Source of the DNA: Clostridiales bacterium | GTDB taxonomy: Bacteria > Bacillota > Clostridia > Oscillospirales > Oscillospiraceae | Direction: 5' to 3' | DNA: 64,000 nt | Assembly: GCA_004556345.1 (NCBI GenBank) | Contig: SFHQ01000001.1 | Location: forward strand, 1-64,000 | Part shown: positions 29,801 through 37,043 of the stretch, in pieces | Numbering within the stretch: the first letter of the stretch is position 1 | Layout of the letters: each line of letters opens with the position of its first letter | The notes under the pieces: generated by a model | Seen by the model: only the letters and a program-made list of their open reading frames with translations | Told to the model about the DNA's origin: nothing | Database searches by the model: none | Position numbers and translations under genes: made by a program

Positions 29801-30190
29801 GACGCAACAGCTTTTCAGCTCATCCATGGTGGTGAGGAGACTGCCCAGAAACTCCGGGCGGCGGGAAGGCATGGCGTAGACGGTCAGGTGGGCAGAGACG
29901 GAGCGCAGGGCGGCGTACATGGTCAGCAGCCGCCCGCCCTCGTCCAGCATAGGCTGGGCCACGCCCCCGGCCAGGGTGAGGACGCGGTTTTCCAAACGGG
30001 TAAAGGAGAGGACCTCTCCATACACCCCCGCCCGGTTTCCGTTCTCCCGGCAGAAGCGCTGCTCCGTCTCAAAGGACGCCTGTTCCGGCACCAGTAGGAT
30101 CTGTTTGCGCTGCTGGCCCTCGGCCGCCATGCGGCGAAAAATTTCGGTGGTCTTTCCGCTTCCGGCCCGGCCGGTGAGGATGCGGAGCAT
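26831..30190 (-). CDS. addB: AddB subunit of ATP-dependent helicase/nuclease AddAB
   Basis: The 1119-residue partner of AddA has Walker A at residues 7-14 (GRAGSGKT) and LLVPEQASFETEQRF. The C-terminal RecB-like nuclease domain includes LRVVDYKTGRKSFDL. Cysteines expected to hold an iron-sulfur staple are visible: one in YQSCHFAYF and three in the C-terminal CTYCEFAQAC. I start at ATG 30190, six bases after GGGAGGG; ATG 30196 is too close to the ribosome site. It is followed directly by addA. Confidence 0.95.
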   Translation of the reverse strand: MLRILTGRAGSGKTTEIFRRMAAEGQQRKQILLVPEQASFETEQRFCRENGNRAGVYGEVLSFTRLENRVLTLAGGVAQPMLDEGGRLLTMYAALRSVSAHLTVYAMPSRRPEFLGSLLTTMDELKSCCVTGETLAQVGEETEGLDGQKLRDLGLIFGAYEARTARGALDPRDRLTRLAQKLSAYPFFQEKDVYLDGFTDFTPQQRLVLEQILKQAHSVTVSLTWDGGAEEEAVFAPAGKTIAMLSRLAKKGHRTVKREHLSDNGGHRTLPLDYAEKTLFTQSTQPYDGPWDSSVTTVNLVSPREEIAWVAGEIQALVRSGLFRYRDIAVAARSMDGYWEQLEDSFAQYNIPLFQADKTDILQKPIFTLITAALDSVTGGYTYDDVFRYLKTGLTGLTPEDCDRLENYVLTWDIRGRQWTAEKGWKRNPRGWQKETTPEDEAELTALNALRLRVIAPLEQLKKNAGDTIGEQVISLYKFLEEIQAPEALEARSAALLERGEPELAREYSQLWEIFCGALEQCVAMVGEMESSLSDFSRLLRLLLSRYTVGTIPASLDRVTAGDAQRLGGRACQVIFLVGADDSSIPQVTPGLGLLTDHDREILEGYGLELAPRTEEKLSREYTIVYTTCAQPARKLYVTWPAQGETGGEKRPSFLIERLETLFPQCQRREKPAPSPDQLRSLAAGVPSIRAALSEDPRSAALFRHLDQAARWQRGRLSPGAVSALYGKKVPMSASRMDQYQSCHFAYFLRYGLDARARRPAGFDAPEYGTFVHYVLEHVLRAIQDQGGAAQVSDEAIQGFATQAVRDYVHGKLGGMEHQTPRFRYLFRRLEKGVRAVVENVVAELRSSDFQPLWFELGFGYGPDKSLPPVNRTSHGITLSISGFVDRVDGWRNEKDGRLYLRVVDYKTGRKSFDLTEIWNGLGLQLLLYLFTLEREGSPLFGEQPVPAGVLYLPAREAVLKGSRTMDEAARQKELDKELLRKGLILEDADVVEAMEHGEGSLRFLPVKVKTKKDETTISGDALVSAEKLGRLDLHIQTILSQICQEIARGNIDADPFWRSKEQNACTYCEFAQACQFEESAEATGDHRRWAPTVENKTFWANLSQTEEGGEPHGRQTNP

Positions 30191-30207
30191 GGTCATCCCT
30201 CCCAGGA

Positions 30208-31815
30208 TCAGAATTGGGCGAGCAGGCCCTTCAGCCCCTCCTCCCGATAAATTTTCTGGTAGTATTGTAGCTCAGCTTGGATGAGTCCGTCAATGGCCCG
30301 CATGCCCAAAACTTCCACGGGGGCTTGGTCGTCGGTGAGGATGCGCTCACCGCCCACATAGTGGCGCAAACCGTCCTGCACCTTGTCCAGCTGGGTGCGC
30401 AGGTCGGACGCAGTGACGCTCCCCTTTTCCTGCGCGAGGGTGCGGAGCGGGTCGCCGTCCATAGAAGCGAACAGCTCCCGGTTCGTCGCACCAGGGACAT
30501 CCACGGTGTAGACGTGGGGGAAGAGACTGGCGATGGTGTCGCAGAGGGCCTGGTTGATGCTCCCCTCCCCGTCGGAGTGTATGTTCAGGTTCACGACCAT
30601 GACCCCGCCGGGGGCGAGATGCTCTTTGACCAGGGTGAAGAACTCAGTGGACGACATTTGGAAGGGGATGGTGATGTCCTGGTAAGCATCCACCTGGATC
30701 ACGTCGTACTGCCCCTCGATGGCCTGGAGATAGGCGCGGCCGTCATAGGTGGTCACGTCCACGGTCTCCGGGAGGGCAAAATAGGTCTTGGCCAGGTCCG
30801 TGATCTTGTCGTCGATCTCTACGCCGCTGATCTTGCTTCCTGGGAAATAGCGGGTGCATTGGGTGGCGAAGGTCCCGGTGCCGTTGCCCAGGATGAGGAT
30901 GCGTCCGGGGTTGGACTGGTCGAGGCCTGCCATCACGGGGGCAGCCAGGGCGTAGTCGTAGTACATTCCGGTCAGGTTATCTGACTTCATCCGTACAGAC
31001 TGGACGCCGAAGAGAACATTGGTGGAGAGGGAGACGTGGCGCTCGTTCTCCGTGACCTGCAAATAGTTGTAGACCGACTCCCCCTCATAGGTCAGGTCGT
31101 TGGCCCAGAAGGCAAAGCTCCCGCTGTTGCCAAAGAGGGCACAGGCCGCAAAGAGGACCAGAGAGACCAGGCACTTCTTCCACTGGGTTTTCGAGCTGAG
31201 AAAATAGATAAGCCCGATGGCCAGCAGGATGCCGGAGAAGAGCAGGAACGTCACCGCCGTGCCCACCGCCGGGATGGTCACAAAGGTCGGCAGAAACGTC
31301 CCTAAGATGCTCCCGATGGTGTTGAACGCCCCCAGGGTGCCGACGGTCTTGCCGCTGTCCTCCAGGCTGTCCACGCTGTATTTGACCAGCGAGGGCGTCA
31401 CCGTCCCCAGCAGAAACAGGGGGAAGACGAAGAGGACCATGCAGGTGCAGAAGGCCGCAACGATAAGAAAATTCGTGTTGATGGTCAGGACCAAGAGGCC
31501 GGAGATGCCCAAGATGATATACTTCCCCACCACGGGGATGGCGGCGATCCAGACGGCGGCCACCAAAATGCGGCGGTAAAGGCGGTCGGTATTGGGGTCC
31601 TTGTCTGCCGTGCGGCCGCCCCAGAGATTCCCCAGGGCCATGGCGATCATGATGGTGCCAATGATGATGGTCCAGACGATCTGGGAGGAACTGAAATACG
31701 GGGCCAGTAGACGGCTCGCGCCCAGCTCCACCGCCATGACAGAGACCCCGGCAAAGAACTCCGTGAGATAGAGGTAATACTTATTTTTTAGGATGGGACG
31801 TAGGTTGGTAGTCAT
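30208..31815 (-). CDS. Membrane-fused spermidine-synthase-like methyltransferase-fold protein
   Basis: The 535-residue protein has six to seven transmembrane helices in the first 230 residues, then a cytoplasmic spermidine-synthase-like Rossmann domain (about 270-500) with RILILGNGTGTFATQC, SGVEIDDKI and DVIQVDAYQ. Such fused proteins are annotated as spermidine synthases, but whether they aminopropylate putrescine is unproven and no polyamine genes are adjacent. ATG 31815 lies behind GGAAGGAT. It ends 18 bases before addB. There is no room for an ordinary promoter between the fba terminator and this gene, so read-through or an upstream start is likely. Confidence 0.8.
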   Translation of the reverse strand: MTTNLRPILKNKYYLYLTEFFAGVSVMAVELGASRLLAPYFSSSQIVWTIIIGTIMIAMALGNLWGGRTADKDPNTDRLYRRILVAAVWIAAIPVVGKYIILGISGLLVLTINTNFLIVAAFCTCMVLFVFPLFLLGTVTPSLVKYSVDSLEDSGKTVGTLGAFNTIGSILGTFLPTFVTIPAVGTAVTFLLFSGILLAIGLIYFLSSKTQWKKCLVSLVLFAACALFGNSGSFAFWANDLTYEGESVYNYLQVTENERHVSLSTNVLFGVQSVRMKSDNLTGMYYDYALAAPVMAGLDQSNPGRILILGNGTGTFATQCTRYFPGSKISGVEIDDKITDLAKTYFALPETVDVTTYDGRAYLQAIEGQYDVIQVDAYQDITIPFQMSSTEFFTLVKEHLAPGGVMVVNLNIHSDGEGSINQALCDTIASLFPHVYTVDVPGATNRELFASMDGDPLRTLAQEKGSVTASDLRTQLDKVQDGLRHYVGGERILTDDQAPVEVLGMRAIDGLIQAELQYYQKIYREEGLKGLLAQF

Positions 31816-31839
31816 AGTACGGTATCCTTCCATTTTTGT

Positions 31840-31869
31840 AAAAAAACGGTACAGCTTACGCTGTACCGT
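31840..31869 (-). terminator. terminator after fba
   Basis: On the minus strand ACGGTACAGC-GTAA-GCTGTACCGT is followed by a run of seven T. It lies between fba and the spermidine-synthase-like gene and may also attenuate read-through into that operon. Confidence 0.85.
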
Positions 31870-31920
31870 CTCTTATCTATGCTCTCATTGTGTGCAGTTT
31901 TTGAGAAAAACCCCGGCCCA

Positions 31921-32856
31921 TCAAAGCTTGTTGTCGCTGCCCAGGACATTCACGATCTTGTCCTTGACCAGATCCTTCACATACTGGCGGCCCACCTTCA
32001 GATAGCTGCGGGGGTCGAAGTTGGCGGGGTCCGCGATGAGCTGCTGCCGCACGCCGGCAGTCATGGCCAGGCGGAGGTCAGAGTCGATGTTGATCTTGCA
32101 GACGGCGAGCTTGGCGGCCTGGCGCAGCTGATCCTCCGGCACGCCGATGGCGTCCTTCAGCTGGCCGCCGTTGGCGTTGATGATGTCCACATACTTGGGG
32201 ATGACGGAGGAAGCACCGTGGAGCACGATGGGGAACCCAGGCAGGCGGCGGCCCACCTCTTCCAGAATGTCGAAGCGCAGCTGGGGCTTGGTGCCGGGCT
32301 TGAACTTAAAGGCGCCGTGGCTGGTGCCGATGGCGATGGCCAGGCTGTCCACGCCGGTGGCCCGGACGAACTCCTCCACCTGGTTGGGGTCGGTGTAGGA
32401 GGAATCGGCGGCGGAGACGTTCACGTCGTCCTCGATGCCGGCCAGACGGCCCAGCTCACCCTCGACGACGACACCGTGCTGGTGGGCGTACTCCACGACC
32501 TTGCGGGTCAGGGCGATGTTGTCCTCGAAGGAATGCTTGGAGCCGTCGATCATCACGGAGGTGAAGCCTCCGTCGATGCAGGCCTTGCAGATGTCAAAGT
32601 CCTCGCCGTGGTCCAGGTGCAGGGCGATGGGCAGGCCCGTGTCCTCCACGGCGGCCTCCACCAGCTTCATCAGGTAGCCGTGCTTGGCATATTTTCTGGC
32701 CCCGGCGGACACCTGGAGGATGATGGGAGAGTTTGCCTCCTTGGCAGCCTCGGTGATGCCCTGAACGATCTCCATGTTGTTCACGTTGAAGGCACCGATG
32801 GCGTAGCCGCCCTCGTAAGCCTTGCGGAACATCTCTGTGGTAGTAACTAACGGCAT
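31921..32856 (-). CDS. fba: Class II fructose-bisphosphate aldolase
   Basis: The 311-residue zinc-dependent aldolase cleaves fructose 1,6-bisphosphate into two triose phosphates. Metal and substrate residues are visible in HLDHGEDF, EGELGRLAG, GTSHGAFKF and LHGASSV. Length and motifs fit the clostridial class II (Fba/GatY) family. AAAGGAGCGG precedes the ATG. It is divergent from a PPi-dependent phosphofructokinase, the preceding glycolytic step, and the two promoters overlap. Confidence 0.93.
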   Translation of the reverse strand: MPLVTTTEMFRKAYEGGYAIGAFNVNNMEIVQGITEAAKEANSPIILQVSAGARKYAKHGYLMKLVEAAVEDTGLPIALHLDHGEDFDICKACIDGGFTSVMIDGSKHSFEDNIALTRKVVEYAHQHGVVVEGELGRLAGIEDDVNVSAADSSYTDPNQVEEFVRATGVDSLAIAIGTSHGAFKFKPGTKPQLRFDILEEVGRRLPGFPIVLHGASSVIPKYVDIINANGGQLKDAIGVPEDQLRQAAKLAVCKINIDSDLRLAMTAGVRQQLIADPANFDPRSYLKVGRQYVKDLVKDKIVNVLGSDNKL

Positions 32857-32951
32857 GATACCGCTCCTTTCAAACAGCCGGGGAACCCGGCTCGTATTTC
32901 AATTCTTTTTCGTTTCTCCGGCAAAACGCCCTGCGCCGACGGAGCAAAATT

Positions 32952-32980
32952 ATTTTAACAGCATTATCTCCTAATTGCAA
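32952..32980 (-). promoter_or_regulatory. sigma-A promoter of fba
   Basis: On the minus strand TTGCAA (32975-32980) and TAAAAT (32952-32957) are 17 bases apart. The -35 hexamer is palindromic and is also the -35 of the divergent pfp promoter. Confidence 0.7.
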
Positions 32981-33003
32981 GAGCAGACGGGATATGTTAT
33001 CAT
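32975..33003 (+). promoter_or_regulatory. sigma-A promoter of the PPi-phosphofructokinase gene
   Basis: TTGCAA at 32975-32980 and TATCAT at 32998-33003 are 17 bases apart. It shares its -35 with the divergent fba promoter, so polymerase could occupy only one at a time. Confidence 0.65.
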
Positions 33004-33068
33004 GGGTTTTGCGATGCAAGGGCAGCTTGTCTGCCCACAGTTTACGAAATCATAAGGAGGTTTTCTCC

Positions 33069-34316
33069 ATGGAAAACTTAAAAGGGGCCTGTATCATTGG
33101 CCAGTCCGGCGGACCCACCGCCGTCATCAACGCCAGCGCCCAGGGCGTCATCCAGACCGCCCTGGCTTCCGACCAGATCACCCGCGTGCTGGGGGCCGCC
33201 CACGGCATCAAGGGCGTGCTGGCCGACCAGCTCTACGACATGAGCCAGGAGGACCCGGCCCAGCTGAACCTGCTCCAGTTCACGCCCTCCTCTGCCCTGG
33301 GCTCCTGCCGCTATAAGCTGGCCGACCCGGACGTGGACGACACCGATTACCAGCGCATTTTAGAGGTCTTCAAGAAGTACGACGTGCGCTACTTCTTCTA
33401 CAACGGCGGCAACGATTCCATGGACACCTGCAACAAGATCAGCAAGTATATGCAGCGGGTGGGCTACCCCTGCAACATCATCGGCGTGCCCAAGACCATC
33501 GACAACGACCTGGACGGCACCGACCACTGCCCCGGCTATGCCAGCGCCGCCAAGTACATCGCCACCTCCTGCATGGAGCTGTATCAGGACGCCAGAGTGT
33601 ACGACACCGGCACGGTCGTCATCGTGGAGATCATGGGCCGCCACGCCGGCTGGCTGGCCGGCGCTGCCGGGCTGGCCAGCTGGGCCGGGTCCGGCCCGGA
33701 CCTGGTCTATCTGCCCGAAGTGGACTTTGATATGGACCAGTTCCTGGCGGATGTGAAGCGGATTTACGACGCCACCGGCAACTGCCTGGTGGCCGTGTCC
33801 GAGGGCATCCACTACGCCGACGGCACCTTCGTCTCCGAGGCCAAGACCTCCGCCACCGACGGCTTTGGGCACGCCCAGCTGGGCGGTCTGGCCGCCATGT
33901 TGGCCGACGTGGTCAAGCAGAAGATGGGGGTGAAGGTCCGCGGCATCGAGCTGTCCCTGCTCCAGCGCTGCGGCTCTCACCTGGCTTCTCGGACCGACAT
34001 ACAGGAAGCCTATGCCGCAGGTAAGGCCGCGGTGGAGGCCGCCGTGTCCGGCCTGACCGACCAGATGGTGGCCCTGGACTGCACCAGAGATGCCGACGGC
34101 TACCACTGCCAGACCAAGCTCATCCCCCTGACCCAGGCTGCCAACACCGAGCGCAAGGTCCCCCGCACCTGGATCAATGAAGCAGGCAACGGCGTCTGCC
34201 AGTCCTTCATCGACTACGCTCTGCCCCTCATCCAGGGCGAACCGGCTCGTCCGCTGGAAAACGGCCTGCCGAAGTTTGCCCGTCTCAAGAAAGTGCTGAC
34301 CACCAGCATCGACTGA
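33069..34316 (+). CDS. pfp: Pyrophosphate-dependent 6-phosphofructokinase
   Basis: The 415-residue PfkA-superfamily enzyme phosphorylates fructose 6-phosphate. The substrate loop reads GGNDSMDT, not the GGDGS of ATP enzymes, and the catalytic block is PKTIDND; both favour pyrophosphate as donor, which also makes the step reversible. MGRHAGWLAG and EGIHYADG are further family blocks. ATG 33069 follows AAGGAGG; the open frame from 32994 runs into the promoter. It is divergent from fba and has its own terminator. Confidence 0.88.
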   Translation: MENLKGACIIGQSGGPTAVINASAQGVIQTALASDQITRVLGAAHGIKGVLADQLYDMSQEDPAQLNLLQFTPSSALGSCRYKLADPDVDDTDYQRILEVFKKYDVRYFFYNGGNDSMDTCNKISKYMQRVGYPCNIIGVPKTIDNDLDGTDHCPGYASAAKYIATSCMELYQDARVYDTGTVVIVEIMGRHAGWLAGAAGLASWAGSGPDLVYLPEVDFDMDQFLADVKRIYDATGNCLVAVSEGIHYADGTFVSEAKTSATDGFGHAQLGGLAAMLADVVKQKMGVKVRGIELSLLQRCGSHLASRTDIQEAYAAGKAAVEAAVSGLTDQMVALDCTRDADGYHCQTKLIPLTQAANTERKVPRTWINEAGNGVCQSFIDYALPLIQGEPARPLENGLPKFARLKKVLTTSID

Positions 34317-34341
34317 GTGGGATCATTTCCTAACAGAAACT

Positions 34342-34387
34342 ACGCCGCCCGGTATCTCTTTTCTGCGAGATACCGGGCGGCGTTTTT
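34342..34387 (+). terminator. terminator after pfp
   Basis: ACGCCGCCCGGTATCTC pairs with GAGATACCGGGCGGCG around an 8-base loop, followed by five T. On the minus strand the U-run is poor, so it mainly serves pfp. Confidence 0.9.
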
Positions 34388-34398
34388 CCCAGCCAGCG

Positions 34399-35964
34399 TT
34401 ATCCCGCCGTGCGGGGGATGAGCAGACGTTGGCCGGGGTAAATTTCTTCGCTGTCCAGGCCGCTGGCGGCCAGGATTGCCTCATCCGTCGTGTGGTAGGC
34501 CTTGGCAACGGCCCAGAGGTCCTCCCCAGGGTGGACGGCCCGGAGGATCACCGAAGGCTCGTTGGGGTCGGCCTGGCGTGGCTCTCCCAGAAGCACTTGC
34601 TGGATGACGGCTGTTTCCGATTCCTCCAGGATCCTCCAACGGAAGGAGAGCAGTGCCGTGACCTCGATGCCCTCCCCCACCGGCGCGGCGGCAGGGTCCC
34701 GGAGCAGCTCGGCGGTAAACTGGCACCGGCCCGGACCTTCCCCGGTGATGCGGTGCTGGACCTGGCTTTTTTGCCGGGCAGAGGCAAGGCCCTCGTCCGT
34801 CTCGTAGAGGACCACGGATTCGATCTCCTGGGTCAGGATGTAGGCCTCTCCCTCCTGCCGCTGGCTGCTGCGGCCCAAATGCACCTGGACCTCCACCAGC
34901 TGGCCGGTCAAATTGGATGCCGGGAGCTGGAGGCGGACTGTCTCCTGATCCTCGCCTTGACCGGAGAGGCGGCAGGTGAGGCAGGTGGCTCTGTCGATCT
35001 CCAGGTCGTGGGATGTACTGTAAAGGTCGGTGAGCAGCGGAAGCGTCTCTTCCTTCCGAAAGACTGCCTGGGCTTGCAGCGCCAGGCTGACTTGAAAGCT
35101 CCGCCGGTCCCCTTCTACGGGCGTGCAGGTGCAGTCGGTAAAGACCAGGGCGAGGTCTGCGCTGCTGTCCTGGCTGTTTTCTCCGGCGTCCATGAGCTGG
35201 GAATAGGGCAGGTGGAAGTCGGCGGTCTGCACCGCGCCATCCTCCGCCTGATAGAGCAGACGAACGGCGGCCTCTCCCTTGAACACCAGCTTACTGCCGA
35301 TGACCTTGGCCTCGTGACAGGCGCAGGCCGTCCGGGTCGCCAGCAGGCGCTCCGCGTCCGGGCGGCCGCCGGGGAGGACCAGGGTGTCCTGATAGGTAAA
35401 GTTTTTTTCCTGGACGTGGACCGTCTCATCACTGTGCCACTCCCCCGTCTTTTGGCAGATGCCGTATGGCCCCGGCTCCTCCACTTGGCTGGGGACCCCT
35501 TGCTCTGCGGGGCCGAACGCCGTCAAGTCCAGCTGATAGGCCACCCGCACCAGGATCTTACGGGGGTTGAGCAGGCGGGTCTCGGTGCCCAGGACCTTGG
35601 GGCAGACGTACAGCAAGCTCTGCCGGGTCAAGCCGGGCAGCTCCGGCGCGGCGTCAAAGGGCAGGGTGGCCTCCATGCGCTCCACCCCGCCCGTTCCTTC
35701 GGGCTGATAGAGGATGGTGACTTTCAGCAGGCCATAGAGGGCGGCCTGCCCCTCCCGCACCTCCTTGCGCTGGAGCAGAAGGCAGGTGGAGGCATCCCAC
35801 ACCTGCCAGATGTCCGGCTGGGCGTCCGGGACGATGACCTCGGCGGTCTCCTCCTGCTCGATGCTGGTCCGGCCCACCACCGCCCAGCCCTTGGTGTTTG
35901 CCCGGCGCAGTTCCAATTCTTTCACGGCAACCCATCCTTTCCGGTGTTTCAGTTCTTGGGCCAT
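34399..35964 (-). CDS. sipL: SipL-like DUF3794/LysM spore morphogenesis protein
   Basis: The 521-residue protein has repeated DUF3794 domains (about 30-470) and a C-terminal LysM domain (about 475-521: VHPGEDLWAVAKAYHTTDEA, ending GQRLLIP). This matches SipL, which in C. difficile (about 523 residues) binds the SpoIVA ATPase through LysM and localises the spore coat. No signal peptide is present, as expected for a mother-cell protein. It follows spoVM by 36 bases and is probably co-transcribed with it. ATG 35964 has only GGGGGA upstream; GTG 35925 has AAAGGA and is an alternative start. Confidence 0.82.
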   Translation of the reverse strand: MAQELKHRKGWVAVKELELRRANTKGWAVVGRTSIEQEETAEVIVPDAQPDIWQVWDASTCLLLQRKEVREGQAALYGLLKVTILYQPEGTGGVERMEATLPFDAAPELPGLTRQSLLYVCPKVLGTETRLLNPRKILVRVAYQLDLTAFGPAEQGVPSQVEEPGPYGICQKTGEWHSDETVHVQEKNFTYQDTLVLPGGRPDAERLLATRTACACHEAKVIGSKLVFKGEAAVRLLYQAEDGAVQTADFHLPYSQLMDAGENSQDSSADLALVFTDCTCTPVEGDRRSFQVSLALQAQAVFRKEETLPLLTDLYSTSHDLEIDRATCLTCRLSGQGEDQETVRLQLPASNLTGQLVEVQVHLGRSSQRQEGEAYILTQEIESVVLYETDEGLASARQKSQVQHRITGEGPGRCQFTAELLRDPAAAPVGEGIEVTALLSFRWRILEESETAVIQQVLLGEPRQADPNEPSVILRAVHPGEDLWAVAKAYHTTDEAILAASGLDSEEIYPGQRLLIPRTAG

Positions 35965-36000
35965 TCTATGTCCCCCGGCGGAGGGTTAGACCGGGTTTTC

Positions 36001-36081
36001 TCAGTCGGCGTGCTCCATGTGGAAAATCTTTTTCAAAAAGCCCGCCAAGGCCTTCGGGGCCGCGATGACCACCATCTTCAT
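36001..36081 (-). CDS. spoVM: SpoVM-like 26-residue spore morphogenetic peptide
   Basis: This short frame encodes 26 residues beginning MKMVVIAAPKALAGFLKKIF. Length, the N-terminal MK, Pro at position 9, the Lys-Gly-Leu pattern and an amphipathic helix after the proline agree with B. subtilis SpoVM, a 26-residue peptide that recognises the convex forespore membrane and anchors SpoIVA. An excellent ribosome site (GGAGGGAGGGAA) precedes ATG 36081. The position agrees too: spoVM follows the prkC-rsgA region in B. subtilis, and the next gene here is sipL, whose product binds SpoIVA. CATACACT at 36124-36131 (minus strand) is a possible sigma-E -10. Confidence 0.85.
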   Translation of the reverse strand: MKMVVIAAPKALAGFLKKIFHMEHAD

Positions 36082-36110
36082 GGTTCTTCCCTCCCTCCTG
36101 GGTGCAACAA

Positions 36111-36147
36111 ACCCGTCTGCCCCAGTGTATGCAGGGGACAGACGGGT
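36111..36147 (-). terminator. hairpin terminator between rsgA and spoVM
   Basis: ACCCGTCTG with CCCC pairs with GGGG and CAGACGGGT on the minus strand, followed by TTTGTTG, a weak U-run. The ten-base loop holds TGCATACACT, which contains a sigma-E-like -10. Confidence 0.65.
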
Positions 36148-36158
36148 CGTGTTTGGGC

Positions 36159-37043
36159 TTATTTTTCCCAGGGTTTGTTTTCTTTCGCCAGCTCGTACAG
36201 GCGCACATAGCTCCGGTGGCGGCTCTTGGGGATGTCCCCGGCCTTCACTGCTGCCAGGACGGCGCAGCCCTTCTCCTTGATGTGGGCGCAGCCGATGAAG
36301 CGGCACTGGCCCAGGTAGGGCCGGAACTCCCGGAAGGAGCGGTCCAGCGTATCCTTATCCAGCGGCTCGCCGCCCTTCTCATTGTCAAAGGCGGAGAAGC
36401 CGGGGGTGTCGGCGATGAGGCCCCCGGCCACGGGGAACAGCTCCACATGGCGGGTGGTGTGGCGGCCGCGGCCCAGCTTTTCGCTGATCTCGCCGGTGGC
36501 CAGGCCGAAGTTCGGCTCCAGGGCGTTGAGGATGCTGGACTTCCCCACGCCGGAGTTGCCGGTAAAGGCCGAGATCTTTCCGGCCAGCAGGCCACGCAGT
36601 TCCTCGATGCCTTGGCCGGTGGCGGCGCTGACGGATAAGGTCGGGATGCCGGCGGCCTGATAGATCGCGAGCAGGTCTTCCGCCTGCACCAGATCCCACT
36701 TGTTGATGCACAGGATGGGCTGGCACTCCTTGCTCTCAGCCAGAGAGATGATGCGGTCCAGCAAAAACGGGTCGCTCACGGGGATGGCCCCGGAGGCGAT
36801 GATCACCAGCTGGTCTAAATTCGCCACCGCCGGGCGCTGGAAGGCATTGCGGCGGGGCAGAATGTGATCCAGAGAACCGGAGCCGTCATCCTGGACGGTG
36901 ATGGCCACCCGGTCCCCCACCAGGGGGGTGATCTTCTGATAGCGAAACTTGCCCCTGGCCCGGCAGGTCACCAGACCGTCATCCGTCTGGACGTAGTAAA
37001 ATCCGCTCAGGGCCTTGCGGATGGTCCCTTGGTCGTTTCTCAT
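36159..37043 (-). CDS. rsgA: Small-subunit ribosome biogenesis GTPase RsgA
   Basis: The 294-residue circularly permuted GTPase matures the 30S subunit. An N-terminal OB domain (about 1-70) precedes the GTPase, with motifs in the permuted order: G4 INKWD, G1 GNSGVGKSS and G3 DTPGF. The C-terminal zinc domain carries C-X4-C-X-H-X5-C (CRFIGCAHIKEKGC). Its ATG overlaps the prkC stop (ATGA), so it is translationally coupled. Confidence 0.96.
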   Translation of the reverse strand: MRNDQGTIRKALSGFYYVQTDDGLVTCRARGKFRYQKITPLVGDRVAITVQDDGSGSLDHILPRRNAFQRPAVANLDQLVIIASGAIPVSDPFLLDRIISLAESKECQPILCINKWDLVQAEDLLAIYQAAGIPTLSVSAATGQGIEELRGLLAGKISAFTGNSGVGKSSILNALEPNFGLATGEISEKLGRGRHTTRHVELFPVAGGLIADTPGFSAFDNEKGGEPLDKDTLDRSFREFRPYLGQCRFIGCAHIKEKGCAVLAAVKAGDIPKSRHRSYVRLYELAKENKPWEK

